Shown: piece by piece, positions 1 to 5,350 of the stretch
Numbering within the stretch: position 1 is the stretch's first letter
Layout of the letters: each line of letters starts with the position of its first letter
Source: Bacteroidota bacterium
GTDB taxonomy: Bacteria; Bacteroidota; Ignavibacteria; Ignavibacteriales; Ignavibacteriaceae
Direction of reading: 5' to 3'
Length of the DNA stretch: 5,350 nucleotides
Assembly (NCBI GenBank): GCA_021796135.1
Contig: JAJYOQ010000303.1
Coordinates: 1-5,350 of the forward strand
Translations under genes and position numbers: made by a program
Notes under the pieces: model-generated
Seen by the model: the letters and a program-made list of their open reading frames with translations, nothing else
Told to the model about the DNA's origin: nothing
Database searches by the model: none

Positions 1-61
1 AGAATGCAATATCTCCCTGGTATATATAATCTACAATTGTCTTGCTGCTGATGCTAGTCAT
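1..61 (-). CDS. 5' end of an unidentified minus-strand gene (partial)
   Basis: Reading the minus strand from the ATG at 61-59 gives 20 open codons that run off the left edge (begins MTSISSKTIVDYIYQGDIA). It is divergent from the PAP2 gene, and about 190 A+T-rich bases separate the two starts. The ATG follows a purine-rich stretch (AAAAAAGAAAAAAA on the minus strand) rather than a true Shine-Dalgarno sequence, which is common in Bacteroidota-like genomes. The fragment is hydrophilic at the N terminus and then turns more hydrophobic; it is too short to assign to a family. A chance open frame of 20 codons cannot be excluded, but an ATG at the edge of an A/T-rich spacer, followed by sequence less A+T-rich than that spacer, favours a real start. 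Confidence 0.5.
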   Translation of the reverse strand, partial: MTSISSKTIVDYIYQGDIAF

Positions 62-254
62 TTTTTTTCTTTTTTATTTACCTAAAAGTAATAAATTCCT
101 AATTCAAATAATATAATTAATGAAAATTATAAAAGATGATTTTAATACTAATAGATTATAATATTTTTAGCAAACTCTTTTCTATTGATTCTGAACAATG
201 ATAATAATTTAATTTTTACTAAATTTACATACATTTTACCTGAAAGTTAAATAA
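62..254. other. Divergent intergenic spacer
   Basis: This very A+T-rich spacer lies between the minus-strand partial gene and the PAP2 gene, so it should carry promoters for both. A perfect TATAAT occurs at 157-162 on the plus strand and, because the surrounding sequence is nearly self-complementary, also on the minus strand. Neither strand has a convincing -35 element 16-19 bases upstream of it, so I do not call a promoter. I see no hairpin terminator or RNA gene here. Confidence 0.5.
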
Positions 255-831
255 ATGGAAAATTTTTTATATTCGATTGATGTTAAAGTGTTCTTCTTCT
301 TTAATCACTCAATTGTTAACGGTGCTTTTGATAAATTCTTTTCAATAATTACGAATGTAAATAATTGGTATATATCGTATTTAATTTTGCTCGGTATAAG
401 TATAATAAAAGGCGGAAGGCGGGGTAAAATAGCAGCGATCGGTGTGCTAATTCTAATTGCTGTAACGGATCAATTCTCTTCTCATTTAATAAAAGAATTA
501 TTTCACAGAATCAGACCGTGCAATATTCTACAAAATGTCAGAACGCCTGTCGGTTTTAATGGAACATTTTCATTCCCTTCTAGTCATGCAGTAAACAATT
601 TTGCTGCGGCGTTTTTTTTTCTATAAACTTTTCCCTAAATTAAAATGGGCATTATTTATTACCGCTGCCTTAATAGGGATTTCTAGAATCTATGTCGGTG
701 TTCATTACCCTTCAGATGTTTTAGGTGGAGCGGTAATCGGTTCATCATTCGGGTACGTATTTGGAATTATTGCATTAAAAATTGATATGTATATAAATAA
801 TTATTATAAAAATAAATTAAACAATAAGTAA
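255..831 (+). pseudogene. PAP2-family membrane lipid phosphatase, frameshifted at a T9 run
   Basis: This encodes a PAP2 (type 2 phosphatidic acid phosphatase) superfamily integral membrane protein, a family that removes phosphate from lipids such as undecaprenyl diphosphate, phosphatidylglycerol phosphate or lipid A. The frame from ATG 255 (directly preceded by an in-frame TAA at 252-254) stops at 624-626. Reading resumes in the +1 frame and ends at TAA 829-831. Removing one T from the nine at 612-620 gives a single 191-residue protein. It then carries all three family motifs: K80-x6-R87-P88, P108-S-S-H111, and S143-R144-x5-H150-x3-D154, with H111 and H150 as the expected catalytic pair. Hydrophobic segments lie around residues 39-51, 58-72, 112-123, 132-142 and 156-174. 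The broken form (123 residues) lacks motif 3 and should be inactive. The length suits a small PgpB/BcrC-like enzyme; the substrate is unknown. The break could be a real mutation, a phase-variable tract, corrected by slippage, or a sequencing error. Confidence 0.88.
612..620 (+). repeat. T9 homopolymer at the frameshift point
   Basis: Nine consecutive T, flanked by G611 and C621, encode Phe-Phe-Phe in the upstream frame and are followed at once by CTA TAA. Eight or eleven T would join the two halves of the PAP2 gene. Runs of this length are prone to replication slippage, transcriptional slippage and base-calling errors, so this is the obvious source of the break. Confidence 0.9.
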
Positions 832-835
832 CGAA

Positions 836-1345
836 ATGGAATTAAATTTAAGTAAGAATAAGATTATCATTCGAAAAGCTAAAGCAAAAGATGTTAAGCA
901 AATATTTACTTTCATAAAAGAATTAGCAAAATATGAGAAGCTTTCAAAAGATGTTGTAGCTACCGAAAAATTACTCAAAAGTAATTTGTTCGGTAAAAGG
1001 AAATTCGCAGAAGTATTAATTGCTGAATTCAACGGGAAAGATGCGGGATTTGCATTATTTTTTCATAATTTTTCTACTTTTGTGGGAAAACCGGGCATTT
1101 ATCTTGAAGATATTTATGTACGGGAAAATTTAAGAAATAATGGTATCGGTAAAGCACTTCTAATTGAGCTGGTTAAATTAGCTAAAGAAAGAAATTGCGG
1201 TAGAATTGAATGGTCAGTTTTAGATTGGAATGAACCTTCAATAAAGTTTTACAAAAAATTAGGCGCAAAACCTATGGAAGATTGGACAGTTTTTAGACTA
1301 ACAGAAATTCAATTTGATAAATTGACGGGTAAAAAGAGATTATAG
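836..1345 (+). CDS. GNAT acetyltransferase, spermidine/spermine N1-acetyltransferase-like
   Basis: This 169-residue single-domain GCN5-related N-acetyltransferase should transfer an acetyl group from acetyl-CoA to an amine in the cytoplasm. It resembles the SSAT (diamine/thialysine N-acetyltransferase) branch, typified by human SAT1 at 171 residues. Seen directly: I12-R-K-A N-terminal strand; KELAKYE at 28-34; Y89-L-E-D92 strand beta-4; the acetyl-CoA pyrophosphate loop R100-N-N-G-I-G105; and W131-N-E-P-S-I-K-F-Y139-K-K-L-G143. From memory of SAT1, E91/D92 and Y139 line up with its proposed catalytic E92/D93 and Y140. The ATG lies four bases after the PAP2 stop, and an in-frame TAA at 818-820 limits the start, so it is probably the second gene of that operon. 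No good Shine-Dalgarno is visible (only TAACGAA), which suggests reliance on upstream translation. The polyamine substrate is inferred by family resemblance; thialysine or another primary amine is possible. Confidence 0.9.
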   Translation: MELNLSKNKIIIRKAKAKDVKQIFTFIKELAKYEKLSKDVVATEKLLKSNLFGKRKFAEVLIAEFNGKDAGFALFFHNFSTFVGKPGIYLEDIYVRENLRNNGIGKALLIELVKLAKERNCGRIEWSVLDWNEPSIKFYKKLGAKPMEDWTVFRLTEIQFDKLTGKKRL

Positions 1346-1363
1346 GTATTGGCTAGATAAAAA

Positions 1364-1387
1364 AAGCCGGAATGAATATTCCGGCTT
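1364..1387 (-). terminator. Rho-independent terminator of secDF, possibly bidirectional
   Basis: A perfect 10-bp stem, AAGCCGGAAT / ATTCCGGCTT, encloses a 4-base loop (1374-1377). It sits between the convergent ends of the acetyltransferase gene (stop at 1345) and secF (stop at 1409). Read on the minus strand, the stem runs into seven U (complement of A 1359-1365, overlapping the stem base), the classic form for ending the secDF transcript. Read on the plus strand, only UU follows the stem, so it should terminate less well in that direction. Confidence 0.88.
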
Positions 1388-1408
1388 AGTAATTCAACAA
1401 TAATAACT

Positions 1409-2548
1409 CTAGAAATTAACTTTCTTTTGGAATCTATTAGCATACTCAAGAACTAGTGCACTTGCTATAAATATTGAAGAGTAAGTACCTGTAATTGTTC
1501 CAAAGAAAAGTGTAAATGAAAATGCTCTAAGCACTTCCCCGCCGAATATTAGTAAGACAAAAATAGCTAATAAAACTGTTCCTGCCGTTAATATAGTTCT
1601 GCTCATTGTTCTATTAACACTTTGATTGATCAAATCTTCCAAAGGCATTGTTTTGTGAATCTTTAGGTTTTCCCTGACTCTATCAAATACAATTACTGTA
1701 TCTGCAACAGAATAACCGATTAGAGTAAGAAAAGCAGCGACTACAGTAAGATCAATTTCAAGATTTAAGCCCGGAATTACACCGTATAAAGCCGCATATA
1801 AGCCGATAGTGATAAGAACATCATGGAATAAGGCAACTACGGCGCCTAAAGCAAAGATAAATTTGAATCGGAAAGCTAAGTATACTAATATTCCTAATAG
1901 CGATATTGCTATTGCAATTAAAGCATTGGTTTTTAATTCATTACCGACTTTTGGACCTACATGATCCTCTTTAATAATTTGGAACTGATTATCAGGCATT
2001 TTAGTTCTTAGATTTTCTTTTATCCAATCTGCAATTCCGACTCTAACTACCATTTGGTTATTTGTAGGTTCTTCCGAAACTTTACCCGCTTGATAACCTT
2101 TTGCCAAAAGACGGTTAACAATCTGATCGGTAGTGTCTGGATTTGCAAAAGTATAAGTCACGGAACTTAATGTAGTATCTGATATTTTTTTAGAGATACC
2201 GGGATAATACTTTTCAATCTCGGAATTAATGTTATCTACAACTTTAGGGAAAATATTTTTAGGGATATATTGAGATTCGGTTCTGACTAGAACTCCGGTT
2301 TCTCCTCCAAATGTTTTCAATTCGACAAAGCCCAAACCGATTTTGTCAATATATTGTCTTATATTGCTTACATTAACAGGTTTATCAAATTGAAGAACTA
2401 TTTCGGTACCACCTTTAAAATCAATACCGAAATGCAATCCTCTTACAAAAACATTAATCCATCCGATTAGAAATAATGATAATGAAATGGCATAAAATAT
2501 TTTTCTTTTGCCAAGCCAGTCAATATGTATATCTTCAAAAATTCGCAT
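1409..2548 (-). CDS. secF: Protein translocase subunit SecF
   Basis: SecF is an inner-membrane RND-type protein that pairs with SecD and uses the proton motive force to help complete protein export through SecYEG. The 379-residue product shows a first membrane segment at about 16-34, then the signature F40-G-I-D-F-K-G-G-T48, a periplasmic domain to about 203, and V197-G-P. Five more membrane segments follow at about 208-226, 229-253, 266-289, 318-336 and 342-368. Hallmarks are L239..HDV243, the long L274-T-L-I-G-Y-S-V-A-D283-T-V-I-V-F-D289-R-V-R-E-N294 block, and S310-V-N-R-T-M-S-R-T-I319. D283 sits where the family has its proton-relay aspartate. It is longer than E. coli SecF (323 residues), and the extra length lies in the first periplasmic region. 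The start is firm: an in-frame TAG abuts the ATG, and an AAGGAG lies 11 bases upstream. It is the second gene of secD-secF, 29 bases after secD, and ends at a hairpin terminator. Confidence 0.97.
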   Translation of the reverse strand: MRIFEDIHIDWLGKRKIFYAISLSLFLIGWINVFVRGLHFGIDFKGGTEIVLQFDKPVNVSNIRQYIDKIGLGFVELKTFGGETGVLVRTESQYIPKNIFPKVVDNINSEIEKYYPGISKKISDTTLSSVTYTFANPDTTDQIVNRLLAKGYQAGKVSEEPTNNQMVVRVGIADWIKENLRTKMPDNQFQIIKEDHVGPKVGNELKTNALIAIAISLLGILVYLAFRFKFIFALGAVVALFHDVLITIGLYAALYGVIPGLNLEIDLTVVAAFLTLIGYSVADTVIVFDRVRENLKIHKTMPLEDLINQSVNRTMSRTILTAGTVLLAIFVLLIFGGEVLRAFSFTLFFGTITGTYSSIFIASALVLEYANRFQKKVNF

Positions 2549-2559
2549 CTATAAATTAA

Positions 2560-2565
2560 CTCCTT
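2560..2565 (-). promoter_or_regulatory. Shine-Dalgarno sequence of secF
   Basis: AAGGAG on the minus strand lies 11 bases before the secF ATG, inside the 29-base secD-secF spacer. It is the only near-perfect Shine-Dalgarno sequence at a gene start in this window, and together with the TAG directly before the ATG it fixes the start. It suggests SecF is initiated independently rather than by coupling to secD. Confidence 0.75.
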
Positions 2566-2577
2566 AAACCTTTTTAA

Positions 2578-4509
2578 TTATCCTATAGAAAACTTAATAC
2601 CCTTAGCAACCATATAACTAATGACCAGTCTTGAAATGACAAGTGCACTAAATAAACTTGCACCGATTCCGATCATTAAAGTCAAAGCAAAACCCTGAAC
2701 AGGACCTGTACCAAACTGGTAAAGTATTATTCCTGTTATAAATGTTGTTATATTTGAATCGATAATAGCTGAATATGCTTTAGAAAAACCGCTATCCACT
2801 GAAGCTTTAAGCGTTTTTCCTGTTGCCATTTCTTCCCTAATTCGCTCATAAATAAGAACGTTGGCATCAACAGCCATACCAATTGTTAATATAATACCGG
2901 CAATACCGGGAAGAGTTAATGTAGCATTAAATCCTGCTAAAAATCCAAAAATAAATAGAATCGTAAAGATCAGAGAAACAGCAGCAACTAAACCGGCTTT
3001 TTGATAATAAACAATCATAAATAAGCTGACTACTAAAAATCCAATAAGCACTGAATTAAATCCGCTGTTAATTGAATCTTGTCCCAAAGATGGTCCGACT
3101 GTCCTCTCTTCTATAATATCTACAGGTGCCGGTAAAGCTCCGGCTTTAAGAACAATAGCTAATAGCTGAGCTTCTTCTAAATTTCCGCTTCCGGATATTT
3201 GTGAACGACCGCCGGTGATCTTATTTTGTACAACCGGGGCTGAATACACAACACCATCTAATATAATAGCAATTCTTTTACCAATATTAGCTCCGGTAAT
3301 ACGAGCCCAATCAGCAGAACCATCAGAGTTCATTTCCATATCAACAATAGGGGCAGATGTTTCCGGACTAATTGTGGCAGTCGCATTAGTTATTACGCCG
3401 CCCGTCAGCAATGCATTTTTCTCGACACAATAAAGCATGTAAATCGGCTGACCATTCTGATTTGCAATTGGCTTAGCTGAAAATACAAACTGCATATTAT
3501 CAGGTATTACACTTTGAACATCAGGTCTATTCAGCATTAATTGAAGCTTTGCTCTATCGTCTGCTTTAACATAAGCATCAGCTGTGCTTCCTTTAGGATC
3601 TATCATTGCGATAGAGAAGAATGGGTGTTTAGAAGCAAATTCTTCCGGAGTCATTTTTTTATTAGTATCGCTTGCAGCTACATTATTCTGTTTTGCAGTT
3701 TTACTAAGTGATTTTGAGGAAGAGTCCGCTTTTGATGTATCTGCAGCATAAGTGCCTGCTAATACATCATCAATTTTTTTCATAACAGAAATAGTTAATT
3801 GAGGGTCTTTGACTAATTTAAATTCAAGAAGAGCAGTACCTTGCAAAAGCTGCTTTGCTTCTTCTTCCCTGGCTACTCCCGGAAGTTCTACAATAATCCT
3901 TGAGTTTCCCTGCCTCTGAATAGATGGCTCAGAGACTCCGTACTGATCAACTCTATTTCTAATAATTTCCATTGCCCTGGTAATGGCATCATTAGCATCT
4001 TTTTTTAGATCGGAAATAATTTCGTTATCACTTTGCCGAATATTTCCGAAATATCTGCTTAACCTAATTCCGCGTGCCGCAAAATTTTTAGCTACTATAT
4101 TTACAACCGATTCTTCGGATAAAGCTGCTTCTTTCTCCGATGACTTCATAACTTTTTTGAAAACATCATCCGGATTTTTGGCTAATTTTTCAAGCAGTTT
4201 ACCTGTATTAACCTCAAGAACGACTCGCATTCCTCCCTGCAGATCCAAACCTAGCTTTATGCTTTTCAGTTTCATCTTATTAAAAGAAGGATCGGAATTC
4301 TTTATACTGTCTTCAATTGCTTTTAATTTATCATCAAGCGTATTGGCACTGATTTGAGGATTTTCCTGCTTCAGCTGCTTCTCTTTTTCTGCCAGGACTT
4401 TATTAATCATATTTTGGTTCTGATGATCAACATAAGTCGGATACAAAAGGTATAAGCTTAACGCAATTGCGCCGAGAATTAGTATTAATCTAAATCTATA
4501 TTCTTTCAT
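2578..4509 (-). CDS. secD: Protein translocase subunit SecD
   Basis: SecD is the larger partner of SecF in the proton-driven complex that assists the late steps of SecYEG export. The 643-residue product has a first membrane segment at about 8-23 and a charged, probably helical stretch at 28-82. The signature L86-G-L-D-L-Q-G-G-M-R95 follows. The periplasmic P1 region includes N185-R-V-D-Q-Y-G-V-S-E-P-S-I-Q197, V207-E-L-P-G211, L368-T-G-G-V372 and G410-K-R-I-A-I-I-L-D-G-V-V-Y422. Five membrane segments lie at about 484-501, 506-524, 530-554, 584-600 and 606-633. The TM4 motif G544-M-A-V-D548-A-N-V-L-I-Y-E-R-I557 holds the family's proton-relay aspartate. Residues 252-285 form a Ser/Lys/Asp-rich linker inside P1. 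The start is fixed within two codons by an in-frame TGA at 4513-4515; the ribosome site is weak. It is first in the secD-secF operon, behind a recognisable promoter. I see nothing to suggest it is non-functional. Confidence 0.97.
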   Translation of the reverse strand: MKEYRFRLILILGAIALSLYLLYPTYVDHQNQNMINKVLAEKEKQLKQENPQISANTLDDKLKAIEDSIKNSDPSFNKMKLKSIKLGLDLQGGMRVVLEVNTGKLLEKLAKNPDDVFKKVMKSSEKEAALSEESVVNIVAKNFAARGIRLSRYFGNIRQSDNEIISDLKKDANDAITRAMEIIRNRVDQYGVSEPSIQRQGNSRIIVELPGVAREEEAKQLLQGTALLEFKLVKDPQLTISVMKKIDDVLAGTYAADTSKADSSSKSLSKTAKQNNVAASDTNKKMTPEEFASKHPFFSIAMIDPKGSTADAYVKADDRAKLQLMLNRPDVQSVIPDNMQFVFSAKPIANQNGQPIYMLYCVEKNALLTGGVITNATATISPETSAPIVDMEMNSDGSADWARITGANIGKRIAIILDGVVYSAPVVQNKITGGRSQISGSGNLEEAQLLAIVLKAGALPAPVDIIEERTVGPSLGQDSINSGFNSVLIGFLVVSLFMIVYYQKAGLVAAVSLIFTILFIFGFLAGFNATLTLPGIAGIILTIGMAVDANVLIYERIREEMATGKTLKASVDSGFSKAYSAIIDSNITTFITGIILYQFGTGPVQGFALTLMIGIGASLFSALVISRLVISYMVAKGIKFSIG

Positions 4510-4558
4510 GTCTCAATACTGTTTTCTAAAAAAAATGAATCATTTATTAATTGAATGA

Positions 4559-4589
4559 CAAAATTACTTCTTGAGGCTAACAAAGTCAA
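4559..4589 (-). promoter_or_regulatory. Probable housekeeping promoter of secD-secF
   Basis: On the minus strand TTGACT (4589-4584) is followed after exactly 17 bases by TAATTT (4566-4561), continuing to TAATTTTG (4566-4559). This fits a sigma-70 -35 box (5 of 6) and matches the Bacteroidota -7 consensus TAnnTTTG exactly. Transcription would start near 4552-4554, giving a 5' leader of about 45 bases before the secD ATG. The leader is too short for a substantial regulatory RNA. The call rests on motif match and position only. Confidence 0.62.
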
Positions 4590-4628
4590 TAAAATTTGAA
4601 TTATTTAAACAAAGCTCGAAATCCTCTT

Positions 4629-4711
4629 AGGTTGATAAATATAGTTTAAATTTCTTTATACAAAAGGTTGATAAATATATTATTCTAAAGTATTTTAGTT
4701 TGATAAGACTA
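4629..4711 (+). repeat. Direct repeat array (TTGATAA core, three copies)
   Basis: The 15-base sequence AGGTTGATAAATATA occurs identically at 4629-4643 and 4665-4679. A degenerate third copy at 4697-4711 (AGTTTGATAAGACTA) matches at 11 of 15 positions. The TTGATAA cores start at 4632, 4668 and 4700, so the spacings are 36 and 32 bases, or about three helical turns each. The array sits in the divergent spacer upstream of the PAS-protein gene and behind the secDF promoter. It could be a set of regulator binding sites or duplicated -35 elements; base composition alone makes partial matches likely, but not two identical 15-mers. Confidence 0.65.
4668..4696 (+). promoter_or_regulatory. Candidate promoter for the PAS-protein gene
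   Basis: The TTGATA of the second repeat copy (4668-4673) is followed after 17 bases by TATTTT (4691-4696). These match the sigma-70 -35 and -10 consensus at five and four of six positions. It lies about 60 bases upstream of the gene's ATG and in the right direction. In sequence this A+T-rich such matches are common, so this is only a candidate. Confidence 0.25.
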
Positions 4712-4755
4712 TTATTTAATTTTAGGTGGTTTTTTAAACGTAAATTGAGTTATTG

Positions 4756-5350
4756 ATGAATAATAATACAAACGACTTAATCCCTCCGCAAAATTCAGAA
4801 AATGTAAGCGATGTTACTTCATCTCTCCTAAATTCAACTCTAAATTCAATTAGGGAAGGAATTCTTGTAGTTGATTTAAAAGGCAAAATTGTATTTTATA
4901 ATAAAAAATTTCTTGAAATTTGGAATGTCCCTTATGAAATAATAAATGAAGGGGATGATGTTAAGTTGATTGGTTCCGTACTCAATCAATTAATAGATCC
5001 GGATAACTTTATTGAAAAAGTAAATCAGTTATATGCGGACCCATCTGCTTCTAGTAAAGATATTTTAGCATTCAAAGACGGCAGAACTATCGAAAGATTT
5101 TCTCAGCCGCAATTATTTAATAATATTCCTACAGGGAGAGTATGGAGCTTTTTCGATATTACTGAGACTGTTGTTATTGAAGATAACTTAATTAAAGAAA
5201 GAGATTTACTACAGGCTTTACTGGATAATATTCCGGATACAATTTACTTCAAAGATAAAGATTCTAAATTTACCAGAATTAATAAAGCACAGGCAATGGT
5301 TTTAGGAATTTCTGACCCTGCTGAAGCAATTGGGAAAAGAATTGCTATTA
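4756..5350 (+). CDS. PAS-domain sensory/signalling protein, N-terminal part (partial)
   Basis: An open frame of 198 codons from ATG 4756 runs off the right edge. There is no N-terminal signal or membrane segment, so this part is predicted cytosolic. Residues 1-22 are a polar leader. Residues 24-139 form a PAS domain: S31-I-R-E-G-I-L-V-V-D40, G43-K-I-V-F-Y-N49, the long helix D81-P-D-N-F-I-E-K-V89, F106-K-D-G-R110, and the closing W130-S-F-F-D-I-T-E137. A short helix at 140-151 links to a second PAS domain starting at 152: L152..LLDNIPDTIYFKDKDSKF172 and I193-G-K-R. Such tandem PAS inputs usually precede a histidine kinase, a GGDEF/EAL or another signalling output; that part lies outside the window, so the class is open. 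The nearest Shine-Dalgarno-like AGGTGG (4724-4729) is too far from the ATG. An in-frame TAA at 4741-4743 and a TTG at 4753 bound the start. It is divergent from secD with 246 bases between. Confidence 0.9.
   Translation, partial: MNNNTNDLIPPQNSENVSDVTSSLLNSTLNSIREGILVVDLKGKIVFYNKKFLEIWNVPYEIINEGDDVKLIGSVLNQLIDPDNFIEKVNQLYADPSASSKDILAFKDGRTIERFSQPQLFNNIPTGRVWSFFDITETVVIEDNLIKERDLLQALLDNIPDTIYFKDKDSKFTRINKAQAMVLGISDPAEAIGKRIAI

Noticed and set aside
157..162. Perfect TATAAT in the left spacer as a promoter -10
   Set aside because: Neither strand has a plausible -35 box at 16-19 bases, and such hexamers are frequent in A+T-rich spacers.
601..831. Separate 76-residue gene starting at TTG 601
   Set aside because: It begins inside the PAP2 motif-2 region in another frame and contains PAP2 motif 3. 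It is the second half of the broken gene, not an independent one.
817..1032. Minus-strand open frame of 71 codons
   Set aside because: It lies opposite the well-supported acetyltransferase gene, has no family features, and is best seen as a shadow.
3215..4357. Plus-strand open frames at 3215-3433 and 3983-4357
   Set aside because: Both lie antisense within secD, whose protein is clearly conserved, and neither translation looks like a known protein.
4526..4543. Five-codon leader ORF (MIHFF) on the minus strand before secD, considered as an arrest peptide
   Set aside because: It is far too short to fill the ribosome exit tunnel and carries no known arrest motif; an ATG followed by a T-rich run arises easily by chance here.
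4629..4711. Repeat array as a CRISPR
   Set aside because: Units are only 15 bases, the third is degenerate, spacers are short and A+T-rich, and no cas gene is near.
4724..4729. AGGTGG as the ribosome site of the PAS gene
   Set aside because: It is 26 bases before the ATG, and an in-frame TAA at 4741-4743 rules out an earlier start that would use it in this frame.

Overview
The window is an ordinary-looking chromosomal segment from an A+T-rich bacterium (roughly one third G+C by eye). Separate but adjacent secD and secF, one secDF promoter of the Bacteroidota type (-35 TTGACT, -10/-7 TAATTTTG) and the protein style all point to the Bacteroidota/Chlorobiota/Ignavibacteriota group. An Ignavibacteria-like organism is my best guess, but this is inference and no marker gene settles it.

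Layout. Positions 1-61 hold the first 20 codons of a minus-strand gene that leaves the window. After an A+T-rich divergent spacer, 255-831 (+) encodes a PAP2-family membrane lipid phosphatase whose frame is broken by one base at a run of nine T (612-620). All three catalytic motifs survive, but the third lies in the shifted frame. Four bases later comes a GNAT acetyltransferase resembling spermidine/spermine N1-acetyltransferase (836-1345, +). A hairpin terminator (1364-1387) separates it from the convergent secD-secF operon (4509 back to 1409, minus strand). At the right edge, a 246-base divergent spacer holds the secDF promoter and a three-copy TTGATAA-type direct repeat. It leads into the start of a PAS-domain signalling protein (4756 to the end of the window, +), which is cut off before its output domain.

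Functional logic. SecD and SecF form one inner-membrane complex that uses the proton motive force to help pull proteins through SecYEG. The PAP2 phosphatase (probably isoprenoid or phospholipid phosphate turnover) and the acetyltransferase (probably polyamine or a similar primary amine) look co-transcribed but have no obvious shared pathway. I see no mobile element, CRISPR array, RNA gene or clearly new multi-gene system. The most notable point is the homopolymer frameshift in an otherwise intact PAP2 gene; next is the repeat array upstream of the PAS gene.
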